NCBI GenBank assembly: GCA_002011085.2
Contig: MTMB02000001.1
Coordinates: 1,003,007-1,067,006 of the forward strand
Source: Candidatus Geothermarchaeum rappei
Lineage (GTDB): Archaea; Thermoproteota; Nitrososphaeria; Geothermarchaeales; JDFR-13
Direction of reading: 5' to 3'
DNA: 64,000 nt
Part shown: in pieces, positions 55,655 to 63,178 of the stretch
Layout: each line of letters begins with the position of its first letter
Position numbering within the stretch: the stretch's first letter is position 1
The notes under the pieces: model-generated
Seen by the model: only the letters and a program-made list of their open reading frames with translations
Told to the model about the DNA's origin: nothing
The model's database searches: none
Made by a program: the position numbers and the translations under genes

Positions 55655-56055
55655 TGTACGGGTAGTGTAAACTTGACAAGCGAGCCATCGCTGAGGCTAA
55701 CTATGATGTCCAGCATATCCCCTGGCGAGAGCCCTGTTGGTACGCCTACATCTACATTAACGGTTTTACCAGGTGCTATAGTGATTGCTGTGGTATTAGA
55801 TCCAAGTAGGTTTCCACTGGTATCCCTGAGCTCAACAGACACTATGTCTGCGGGAGCGTTCCCCGTGTTCCTAACCGTCACAACAGTGTTAGTGGGGCCT
55901 ATTAAATAGGCTCCTGATACAATGACTTGCGGGGACTTTGCCCATGCGCCGAATAACCCCGTGGCTCCAGTGTACATCATGATTCCAATCGCTGATACCA
56001 ATGCAACCATTATCACTACCTGGAGGAAATGCGATACCCCCATTTTAAGACCCAT
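55651..56055 (-). CDS. Pilin, class III signal peptide
   Basis: About 134 residues. MGLKMG|VSHFLQVVIMVALVSA has the class III signal; the helix is followed by a C-terminal domain in which TGNAPADIVSVELRDTSGNLLGS and GKTVNVDVGVP form beta-strands typical of archaeal pilins. I chose the ATG at 56055 since GGTGATTTT lies upstream; the frame could open earlier at 56112 but that extension has no signal. First gene of the pilus operon, therefore probably the major subunit. Confidence 0.8.
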   Translation of the reverse strand: MGLKMGVSHFLQVVIMVALVSAIGIMMYTGATGLFGAWAKSPQVIVSGAYLIGPTNTVVTVRNTGNAPADIVSVELRDTSGNLLGSNTTAITIAPGKTVNVDVGVPTGLSPGDMLDIIVSLSDGSLVKFTLPVQ

Positions 56056-56127
56056 GCTAAAATCACCCGTAGGTATACATTTCAGAAAATCTTTTAAGCA
56101 TAGACATAACACAACATTATTGGAATC

Positions 56128-57246
56128 ATGAGGAAAAGCGGTGCAGCATACTTACCTCTACATAGTGGCAAGGCTCCTCCATGGCTATTTAATAAAATGG
56201 TTAAGCTGGGGAGGAGTATAATCGCATTAATAATAGATGATTATGGGGACGATGAGTTTCTCAGGAGAGTTTCAGACCCTTACTGGTTCCAGGCCCTTGG
56301 ATGTACACTGGGCTTCGACTGGCACTCCTCAGGCGTGACCACGGTATTGACAGGTGTCCTTGAGAAGGTTTTGTCCGAGGAGGATCTTGGAGTATATCTA
56401 GTCGGTGGTAAAGGGAGTAAGGCGAGGGGAATACCAAGTAAGCTCATGGATATTTATGCAGATAAAATTGGGTATTCCAAGGCCGAGAACCTTGTTAAGG
56501 CCAGTAGGCTATCTGCAAGGATTGATACGGTCTTACTCCAAGATGGATATGAGTTGTATCACCACTCTATATTATTCAATAGACAGGGTAAATGGGCTGT
56601 TGTGCAGCAGGGGATGAATCCTGAGATAAGATATGCAAGGCGGTATCACCTAGTTGATGACAATGTATACCGTGGATACCAGTATATTGAGGAGCCTCAT
56701 GAGGGGATTGCGGGGGATAAGAAGGAGGAGGTCGTCCTCGACCTAACCGCTGAGGACAGTAGGGAGAATAAGGATACGATCCTAGATATAGTTAGGGAAA
56801 AGAGCTTTAGAAAAGACTATGAAAAAGTCCTGAAAATGGATGGGAATACACTCTATAGATGGATCGAGAAAACAGGGGAAGCAAGTATAGAGAAGACAGA
56901 GATACTTGCTATGCCCAAGAGGATAAACTGGAGCGTCATAAGGAAGATATATGATGTACAGCCTAGCAATATACCTGAATTCATATCCATCCCCGGAGTC
57001 ACTCCAAGAGTAGTCAGGGCGGTCTCCCTCGTGGCGGAAATAATATATGGAGCCCCTGCATCGTGGAAAGACCCCATAAAATACACATTCACAGTGGGAG
57101 GCAAGGATGGCGTCCCATTCGACGTAGATAAAGATACTTATGATAAGGTAATCAAGTTCTTTAGAGAAATAGTAGAGGGTTCTGAAATCGACTCAAAAAA
57201 TAAAAAAGCCTGCCTAAAGAGATTGGCTAAATTTGGAGGACTTTAA
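56128..57246 (+). CDS. DUF763 family protein
   Basis: 372 residues; GAAYLPLHSGKAPPWLF, QALGCTLGFDWHSSG and KGSKARGIPSKL are characteristic DUF763 blocks. The family is conserved in archaea and some bacteria without an assigned function. The C-terminus contains a helix-hairpin-helix-like SIPGVTPRVVRAVSLV. Divergent from the pilus operon. Directly upstream of the AT-rich cassette. Confidence 0.88.
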   Translation: MRKSGAAYLPLHSGKAPPWLFNKMVKLGRSIIALIIDDYGDDEFLRRVSDPYWFQALGCTLGFDWHSSGVTTVLTGVLEKVLSEEDLGVYLVGGKGSKARGIPSKLMDIYADKIGYSKAENLVKASRLSARIDTVLLQDGYELYHHSILFNRQGKWAVVQQGMNPEIRYARRYHLVDDNVYRGYQYIEEPHEGIAGDKKEEVVLDLTAEDSRENKDTILDIVREKSFRKDYEKVLKMDGNTLYRWIEKTGEASIEKTEILAMPKRINWSVIRKIYDVQPSNIPEFISIPGVTPRVVRAVSLVAEIIYGAPASWKDPIKYTFTVGGKDGVPFDVDKDTYDKVIKFFREIVEGSEIDSKNKKACLKRLAKFGGL

Positions 57247-57316
57247 AGCGAGAGAATAGTTTTAAAGTAATTTACAGTATAATTATAATAATCCCAGAAT
57301 TTTAATTATTTAATAG

Positions 57317-58828
57317 ATGCGCATATATTTTGCTCATCCTATTATTACATATAATTCTTTTATTGAAGAAAGGTCACTGAACATTATTTCTAACCATTTT
57401 AATGAAATTGAAATCATTAATCCAAGTGATATTGAAACTGTTCATATGAGTATGGAGACATATCATAGGCTAATAGATAGTTGTGATATAGTTGTTTTTA
57501 TTACGATTGGTAAATTTATTACTGCTGGAGTTTATAGCGAGTTAAAACATGCCCTAAAAAATAATAAAATGGTTTATCATATGGATTGGAGGACAGGAGA
57601 GATAAGTGAGTTTAAGAAAACTGATTTAGAAAAATATATAGATTTAACCATAGAAGAAACTAAGGCACTATTTAAAACTATAAAATTAGGGAATATAGAT
57701 GAAGCCGAGTTAGAACATGCTATAGAGAAAGCATTACGAAAAGAAAACACAGATATAAATAATATATTTCTTAACATAATAGAAAATACAGAGAGACTTC
57801 CTCCTCATGAAGACAAATGTATAAAAGTAAATCCATTATCAAGATATTATCATTGGTGGCAAGAACCAAAAAATACTTATATATTAATTGATCCCAGAAA
57901 AATGAAAGAGATTCTCTTAGAAAAAATAAGTGAGGAAAAGTGTTCCTCATTATTGAGTTTTCTTAAAAAGAAGGGAATTGATACACACAGAGGGCATTAC
58001 TATAAATATTACTTACGTGAGAAAATTAAACGACCCTATGTTCGTAGCTTAAAAAGAATGTGTAAAGAAATTGGCATATCATTTTATGAGTTAGAGCGTA
58101 AAGTTGTGTTGGGTTATCCTGTAGACATATCGAATCCGTATTTGTGGAAGTTAGCAAGCCATATTTTGAACGAAGGTCATATTAAGTACAAATCTAAAGA
58201 TGTAGTATATGTAAATAAAGATCCAGTTATGCATTGGTATGTGATGAAAAACCTAGAGAATATGGGTGGTAAAGTAACTAATGTTGTTTTGAGACATTAT
58301 GGGAATCCAAGACGAACAAAGATTGAAACGTATATAGATGTTAAAACAGGTAGGATTTTAAATTATATTGGGGTACCCTATGGTGACAAGGCCGTCAATC
58401 AACCTACTATAAATTTAGGTAGAATGAGTAATGAGGTCTGGAGATATCATCTACAGACCACGTTGACAGAGGAGGGGTATGCGAAATTAGAAATTGTTGG
58501 AAAAGGTTATCTCAGGTTTAGGATTGAATGGTCTAGAACTATAGATGTCACTGATTACATTTCTAAGGATGCCGTGGAGAATATTCCATATGGACTAATA
58601 AAGATCAGGAAATCTGTTGAGGAAGACATTATCGACAAAAAAACATTTATGGAGATAATGAGACATCCACCAAAATTACTTGTTAATGAGGTAAATGAAT
58701 TGAAAAAAGGCATAGCAAAGAAATACCGGCGGACATATATCCTAGAATTAAGCCAGTATCCATATATAAGACTAAAGATGATAGAGTTAGAGTTTCATGA
58801 GTGTTTAGAACAGCGAACCAAAGATTAA
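57317..58828 (+). CDS. Fusion of deoxyribosyltransferase-like domain with HTH and LAGLIDADG-like region
   Basis: 503 residues, not a family I know as a whole. Residues 1-90 (RIYFAHPIITYNSF, SCDIVVFIT, TAGVYSELKHAL) follow the nucleoside 2-deoxyribosyltransferase/DUF4406 pattern, with a Glu at 75 in the catalytic position. Residues about 238-262 look like an HTH. LWKLASHILNEGH (276-288) and YHLQTTLTEEGYA (377-389) resemble the two LAGLIDADG helices with Glu in the acidic position, and GVPYGDK (352-358) matches the family's loop. The gene is much richer in A+T than its neighbours and uses AAA, AAT, TTA and AGA codons. TATA-like AATTATAATAAT about 30 bases upstream. Heads a three-gene overlap cassette. 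Activity unknown. Confidence 0.6.
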   Translation: MRIYFAHPIITYNSFIEERSLNIISNHFNEIEIINPSDIETVHMSMETYHRLIDSCDIVVFITIGKFITAGVYSELKHALKNNKMVYHMDWRTGEISEFKKTDLEKYIDLTIEETKALFKTIKLGNIDEAELEHAIEKALRKENTDINNIFLNIIENTERLPPHEDKCIKVNPLSRYYHWWQEPKNTYILIDPRKMKEILLEKISEEKCSSLLSFLKKKGIDTHRGHYYKYYLREKIKRPYVRSLKRMCKEIGISFYELERKVVLGYPVDISNPYLWKLASHILNEGHIKYKSKDVVYVNKDPVMHWYVMKNLENMGGKVTNVVLRHYGNPRRTKIETYIDVKTGRILNYIGVPYGDKAVNQPTINLGRMSNEVWRYHLQTTLTEEGYAKLEIVGKGYLRFRIEWSRTIDVTDYISKDAVENIPYGLIKIRKSVEEDIIDKKTFMEIMRHPPKLLVNEVNELKKGIAKKYRRTYILELSQYPYIRLKMIELEFHECLEQRTKD

Positions 58829-59052
58829 TTGATTTATTCCGTGATTATTATGGAATGATGCCAAATACTTGGAAAGACATATGTTTTAAGAAAAGATATG
58901 AGCTATACAAAACATATAGAGGAGCTAAAGTCACTGATTATATAATGGAAAAATTGAAGGATATAGTAGAAGAATTTCCATACGTTATTAATGAAAAGTG
59001 GATAAGGCAAAAATATATTGAATTATTGGGAGGGGAATTATGTGAAATTTAA
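58801..59052 (+). CDS. Small protein of unknown function, AT-rich cassette gene 2
   Basis: 83 residues, charged and helical (RLIDLFRDYYG, KKRYELYKTYRG, WIRQKYIELLG). No family recognised. GTG start; the first 28 bases overlap the upstream gene and the last 11 overlap the third gene, so the trio is co-translated. AT-rich like its neighbours in the cassette. Confidence 0.55.
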   Translation: MFRTANQRLIDLFRDYYGMMPNTWKDICFKKRYELYKTYRGAKVTDYIMEKLKDIVEEFPYVINEKWIRQKYIELLGGELCEI

Positions 59053-59326
59053 TGAAGATATTGTAAAGAAATTGATTGACGAGCTTTTTGATAAGTATAA
59101 GAAACAGTATATCGATGAAACAGAGTATAAAATATTTTTTGTACTAAAGGGATTGAAATCCGACGAAATTGAAGAGTTGATTTTTCATGCATACAGACAC
59201 GGGATTATAGATATGGGATTGGATGTTAATGAGAGCGGAAAGACTATCATATGCATATGGAGAACCGAGAAAGAAAATAGTATATCTGAGGATGATATTG
59301 TCAGAAAATCCCAAGACTCTTCATAA
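59042..59326 (+). CDS. Small protein of unknown function, AT-rich cassette gene 3
   Basis: About 94 residues. KFNEDIVKKLIDELFDKYKKQY and EIEELIFHAYRHGII are charged helices; the C-terminus is polar. No family recognised. I start at GTG 59042 because GGGAGGGG lies seven bases before it; a TTG at 59018 would open a longer frame. Its stop ends the cassette 44 bases before the C/D sRNA on the other strand. Confidence 0.55.
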   Translation: MKFNEDIVKKLIDELFDKYKKQYIDETEYKIFFVLKGLKSDEIEELIFHAYRHGIIDMGLDVNESGKTIICIWRTEKENSISEDDIVRKSQDSS

Positions 59327-59369
59327 GTTTAAAAAATATACTGGCTCTAGCAGGCGGTTTTTTAATAAG

Positions 59370-59442
59370 ATGGATGTGTCAGATACCCCAGTAGAATAAT
59401 CATGTTTTGTCATTCTGGGACGGCGTCATCATCCACATCCAT
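59370..59442 (-). ncRNA. C/D box sRNA (2'-O-methylation guide)
   Basis: On the minus strand: terminal stem ATGGATGTG (59434-59442) with CACATCCAT (59370-59378), 9 bp; C box ATGATGA (59426-59432); D box CTGA (59379-59382); C' box ATGATTA (59397-59403); D' is weak. The D-box guide TCTACTGGGGTAT (59383-59395) complements ATACCCCAGTAGA, matching the universal 16S rRNA loop near AUACCC(C/G)GGUAG. By the N+5 rule, the target is a C equivalent by my count to E. coli C796; this is inference. A TATA element 25 bases upstream supports an independent gene. Confidence 0.8.
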
Positions 59443-59461
59443 ATATATCAATCCAGTCCAC

Positions 59462-59472
59462 GGATAAATAAT
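59462..59472 (-). promoter_or_regulatory. TATA box of the C/D box sRNA
   Basis: Reads ATTATTTATCC on the minus strand. Its centre is about 25 bases before 59442, the expected 5' end of the sRNA. Confidence 0.5.
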
Positions 59473-59494
59473 GTTTTCCCCAGTTTTTTACGGG

Positions 59495-59950
59495 CTACCT
59501 TGGGAAGAGGCTATAGAGTATAATTCCTATTGTAGCTGATGGAGGAAGTATGTCGTCGAAGCCTATGTGTACCGGCTTCCCGGACTCCAGCTCCTTAAGG
59601 GTGAATGTAGAGTCTCCACCAGCTATCGATACAACTATAGTCTTATCCTCATCCAGCATCCTCCTTATTTCACTGATGGGGAATTTCTCCTTGGCGAGTC
59701 TCTTGGGTACAATCATGAGATGTAGATCTGGCCTCAAGAGCTCGTTTACATCATTTATATCAGGTACGAACAACACCCTCCTACCCCTCATAAACGCCTT
59801 CTTCTCCGTCTCAGGTACCCCAGACTGGGCTGCGGAGCTCGATGCCTTGGAGACTACGAATAGGTCTACCTCGGGGAAGGATAGGATTACATCAAATACC
59901 TCCGACAGCTTTACACTACTGTATATGTTGTGTACGACAACTACAATCAT
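59495..59950 (-). CDS. DUF2122-type protein (annotated elsewhere as RecB-like)
   Basis: About 151 residues. MIVVVVHNIYSSVKLSEVFDVI, VDLFVVSKASSSAAQSGVPE and AGGDSTFTLKEL are patterns of the archaeal DUF2122 family, sometimes labelled predicted RecB-family nuclease. I see no convincing nuclease motif. The frame opens at 60082, but a strong AGGTGG seven bases before ATG 59950 marks the start. Divergent from the methyltransferase gene. Confidence 0.65.
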   Translation of the reverse strand: MIVVVVHNIYSSVKLSEVFDVILSFPEVDLFVVSKASSSAAQSGVPETEKKAFMRGRRVLFVPDINDVNELLRPDLHLMIVPKRLAKEKFPISEIRRMLDEDKTIVVSIAGGDSTFTLKELESGKPVHIGFDDILPPSATIGIILYSLFPR

Positions 59951-60094
59951 GTTATAACCACCTTTTCCACCTCTAGACAATTCAATAGAATCATTGCCTT
60001 CGATATATAAGTAATAGCTGGATAAACATTTTTGGCCATACCAGGCTTCAATATTTAAATAAATATGGGTTATATACTCCACTGTGGAGTGGAT

Positions 60095-61048
60095 ATGGCT
60101 GAAATAAGGTTTATAGACCTCTTCTCCGGAGGAGGAGGGTTCTCCAGAGGATTCTCGATGGCGGGATATAAGCCTGTCCTAGCCATTGACAAGGATGAGG
60201 CGTGTGTAGAGAGCTATAGGAGTAACTTCCCCAATACAGTTATCTTGAACAGTGATATTAGGAGTATGCATTCAATAGAGATAATCGATAGGGTTAGTGA
60301 CTTCGACATTGTAATAGCCTCCCCACCCTGTGAGGGGTTTACGACGGTGAGTAGGACAATTATGAAAGATCCCCTGGATAGGTTATATACTGACCCAAGG
60401 GGGAGGCTTATGCTGAAGACGATTGAGTTAATTGGGGACCTACAGCCCAAGGTATTTGTAATTGAGAATGTACCCGGTATAACTATAGATCCTATACCCA
60501 GGTATATTAGGAAGGAGTTTGCCCGTGTAGGATATGACAAGATCTATTTCAACCTCCTTAGGGCGCAGGACTATGGATGCCCTAGCGCTAGAAAGAGGAT
60601 ATTCATATCGAATGTTAAGATAACCCCTGGGAAGATGAATGGGGTGGTCACTGTCGAGGAGGCTTTCAAGGGGCTTCCGGACCCTAGGTATCCTAATGAT
60701 GTGCCTAACCACTTTTATGTCCCTCTTCCAGAGAGGTTTAGGGAGAGGGTGAAGAGATTAAAATGGGGCTCGGCCCTAGACTATTTCGTCGGTGGAGATA
60801 GGAGGGAATATAAGCAGTATATGAGGCTGCATCCAAATAAGATGGCGCCTACTATAATGGGTAAATCAAGGTTTATACATCCATACGATGATAGGATGAT
60901 AACTGTGAGGGAGCAGGCGAGGCTCATGGGATACCCTGATACCCATATCTTCCAAGGCGGGGTAAATGAACAATATAATCAGGTGGGGGAGTCGGTTCCC
61001 CCACCCCTTGCTAAGGCGGTTGCAGAGTATATAAGGGACTATCTATAG
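60095..61048 (+). CDS. DNA (cytosine-5) methyltransferase, orphan
   Basis: About 317 residues. Motif I FIDLFSGGGGFSRGF, motif IV ASPPCEGFT (the usual PCQ is PCE here), motif VI VIENVPG, motif VIII GCPSARKRIF, motif IX GKSRFIHP-like and motif X NQVGESVPPPLAKAV are all present. Cys in PPCEG is the catalytic nucleophile. No cognate endonuclease is adjacent, so it may be an orphan or have its partner elsewhere. The start is ATG 60095 (GGAGTGG five bases upstream); ATG 60065 opens the frame but sits only 14 bases after its likely TATA. Confidence 0.9.
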   Translation: MAEIRFIDLFSGGGGFSRGFSMAGYKPVLAIDKDEACVESYRSNFPNTVILNSDIRSMHSIEIIDRVSDFDIVIASPPCEGFTTVSRTIMKDPLDRLYTDPRGRLMLKTIELIGDLQPKVFVIENVPGITIDPIPRYIRKEFARVGYDKIYFNLLRAQDYGCPSARKRIFISNVKITPGKMNGVVTVEEAFKGLPDPRYPNDVPNHFYVPLPERFRERVKRLKWGSALDYFVGGDRREYKQYMRLHPNKMAPTIMGKSRFIHPYDDRMITVREQARLMGYPDTHIFQGGVNEQYNQVGESVPPPLAKAVAEYIRDYL

Positions 61049-61052
61049 ATAT

Positions 61053-62951
61053 CTACATCCTCTCAACCAAGGGTATTCCTGTAAGCATACTCAGAAGGTT
61101 CATAACCACTATATAGACCCTTATAATCGTTAGCCGAGAAGCCTTAACCTCCTCCTCAGCCTTCAACACAGGATTCTTCTCATAGAACTCGTTGAACATC
61201 TGCGACAGTCTATACATGTAGTTTACCAGTGGCTTGACCTCCAGAGACTTCCCAGCCTCTAGAATCACAACAGGTGTAATAGCCAGGTACCTGAGGAGCA
61301 TCTTATCATAATCGTTTAGCAAGTCATAGGATATCCCATGCTCAGCCGGCACATCATACTCAGCCTTCCTAAGGATGGACTTGGCCCTCGCATAGCTGTA
61401 TAGGATATATGCACCGCTCTCCTTAGTAACGTCCAAGGCATCATCCAGATCAAATACAACAATCTTGTCCCTATCAACAGATAGAAGGAGGTATTTTAAA
61501 GATGCAACTGCAATACGCTCCGCTATCTTCCACGCCTCGCCTTCATCAAGATCAGGGTTATTATCCCTTATTACGCTTAGTACCTTGTCACGCATCTTAT
61601 CTAGAAGCGTATCCACATTGATATAAAGGCCCTTTCTACCAGACATCTTAACAGCTTTACCCTCAGCCTCCATACCAAGGTATTTACTAGCGGTCTTACT
61701 GCTTAGCCATACATGGTTATAATAATAGTGGATATACTTCTTCGCTACATCCTCTCCATAAAGCCCCTCGATAAGTTTCTGGATAATCTTCTGGAGCTTC
61801 GCCTGCTCAATACCAATGATGTTAATAGACAGGGTGCATTCATCAAGGGTAACTAGGTCTCCCTTGGGCCATGAAGAGCTATATGCAATCCTTCCACTCG
61901 GCTGTGTGACAAACTCTATAAAGGGTAGGGGGTGCCCCAATAAACCCATTTTCCACAATGCGAATATCGAGTCCTTACCTACATACGTCATCGTCCCATC
62001 ACTACGGACGAGGACATCATCCACCTCTGGATTAATCTCCTCAGACCCCGAGACCTTGGCAACCCAGCACCCAGCATATTTACCTGAGGAGATATACTTC
62101 ACTATACGCGATCTCTTGATTATGTCGAACCCCTTTTTATGCATCCCGCTCCAGACTATATCCGACTCCCAGACAAGCCGGTCGTACTCCGCTCCCAGTC
62201 TCCAGCATGTCTTAAGCTGTTCCCTCAATACCTTCTCAGCTATCATCCTAGTAAATGATGATACGACGTTGCCACCCTCCTCAATAAGCTTCAAAATATC
62301 CTTCCTCTTCCTCTTAAGCTCCTCATCCGCCTCTATCTTCTCATGGGAACCGGTGTAGACCACGTCTCCACAGTATTGGTCGAAACGCCCCTCGCTATAA
62401 TTTGCGTCATACCCTAGGTATAGAAAGCCGAGGATGATATCCGCCATCTGAGTTCCGGTGTCATCAATATAGTTGATGAGCTCAACATCATAACCAACAT
62501 ACCTGAGGAGACTATTCAACGCCGCGCCCAGAGCCACGTTCCTCGCATGCCCTATATGCAGGGCCTTATTGGGATTCACACTAGTGTATTCCAACCTGAC
62601 TAGGCCTCCTCCCAGATCCATACGGGCAAAGTCAATATCCTCCTCCAGTACTTTCCTAATGAAATCACTATAGAACTTCTCCCTATTCAGGTAGATATTG
62701 ACATATCCACCCCCTGCTATCTCCACGTGATCCAAGTATGGTATATCCCTTAGGACACCTATTATCTCCTTAGCTATCTCATTAGGAGACTTCCTAAGTT
62801 TCTTAGCGAGTTTAAATGCGATAGGTAGGCTTAGATCCCCGAATTCAGGCCTGGGTATCTCAAGAGTAACCTCAATATCCTTAATGCCTTTCCCCCTAAG
62901 CCAAGCGCCCACCTTCCTCTTAATATTATTACCTATATCCGTCAATAGCAT
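61053..62951 (-). CDS. argS: Arginyl-tRNA synthetase
   Basis: Charges tRNA-Arg. 632 residues. The N-terminal DNA-like domain is followed by ALHIGHARNVALG (HIGH motif), GTQMADIILGFL, and the KMSK-like VKMSGRKGLYI; the C-terminal helical anticodon domain ends with MYRLSQMFNEFYE. Convergent with the methyltransferase gene (4-base gap). A tRNA-Arg(CCG) gene lies upstream on the opposite strand. Confidence 0.96.
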   Translation of the reverse strand: MLLTDIGNNIKRKVGAWLRGKGIKDIEVTLEIPRPEFGDLSLPIAFKLAKKLRKSPNEIAKEIIGVLRDIPYLDHVEIAGGGYVNIYLNREKFYSDFIRKVLEEDIDFARMDLGGGLVRLEYTSVNPNKALHIGHARNVALGAALNSLLRYVGYDVELINYIDDTGTQMADIILGFLYLGYDANYSEGRFDQYCGDVVYTGSHEKIEADEELKRKRKDILKLIEEGGNVVSSFTRMIAEKVLREQLKTCWRLGAEYDRLVWESDIVWSGMHKKGFDIIKRSRIVKYISSGKYAGCWVAKVSGSEEINPEVDDVLVRSDGTMTYVGKDSIFALWKMGLLGHPLPFIEFVTQPSGRIAYSSSWPKGDLVTLDECTLSINIIGIEQAKLQKIIQKLIEGLYGEDVAKKYIHYYYNHVWLSSKTASKYLGMEAEGKAVKMSGRKGLYINVDTLLDKMRDKVLSVIRDNNPDLDEGEAWKIAERIAVASLKYLLLSVDRDKIVVFDLDDALDVTKESGAYILYSYARAKSILRKAEYDVPAEHGISYDLLNDYDKMLLRYLAITPVVILEAGKSLEVKPLVNYMYRLSQMFNEFYEKNPVLKAEEEVKASRLTIIRVYIVVMNLLSMLTGIPLVERM

Positions 62952-63070
62952 GATACGCTACACCAGAACATCCACATTAACTAAATAATACCAAACTCCA
63001 TCTAAAAAATAAGTCAGGGGGAGGAATAGAATAAAAAGTAATTTAACATGATAATCTTCTCTAAATAATG

Positions 63071-63145
63071 GGGTCCGTGGCCTAGCCTGGATATGGCGTC
63101 GGCCTCCGGAGCCGAAGGTCGGGGGTTCGAATCCCCCCGGACCCG
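63071..63145 (+). tRNA. tRNA-Arg(CCG), no intron
   Basis: Acceptor GGGTCCG (63071-63077) pairs with CGGACCC (63138-63144); discriminator G at 63145, no encoded CCA. Anticodon stem TCGGC/GCCGA with loop CTCCGGA gives the anticodon CCG, reading CGG Arg. T-arm GGGGG-TTCGAAT-CCCCC. D-arm is normal. Total 75 nt without intron. Spurious open frames on the opposite strand arise from the tRNA itself. Confidence 0.92.
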
Positions 63146-63178
63146 CTAACAAATCCACCCATATGCCAAGATACTCTT

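Noticed and set aside
57317-59326. CRISPR or toxin-antitoxin reading of the AT-rich cassette
   Set aside because: No direct repeats with spacers and no recognised toxin or antitoxin motifs; described only as an unknown cassette.
60065-60094. Start of the methyltransferase at ATG 60065
   Set aside because: The likely TATA is only about 14 bases upstream, whereas ATG 60095 has a ribosome-binding sequence and gives the family-typical N-terminus.
62958-63158. Open frame of 66 codons beginning LAGPGGFEPPTFG-like across tRNA-Arg(CCG)
   Set aside because: It is the antisense translation of a tRNA gene; the GGFEPPT-type peptide is a classic tRNA artefact.
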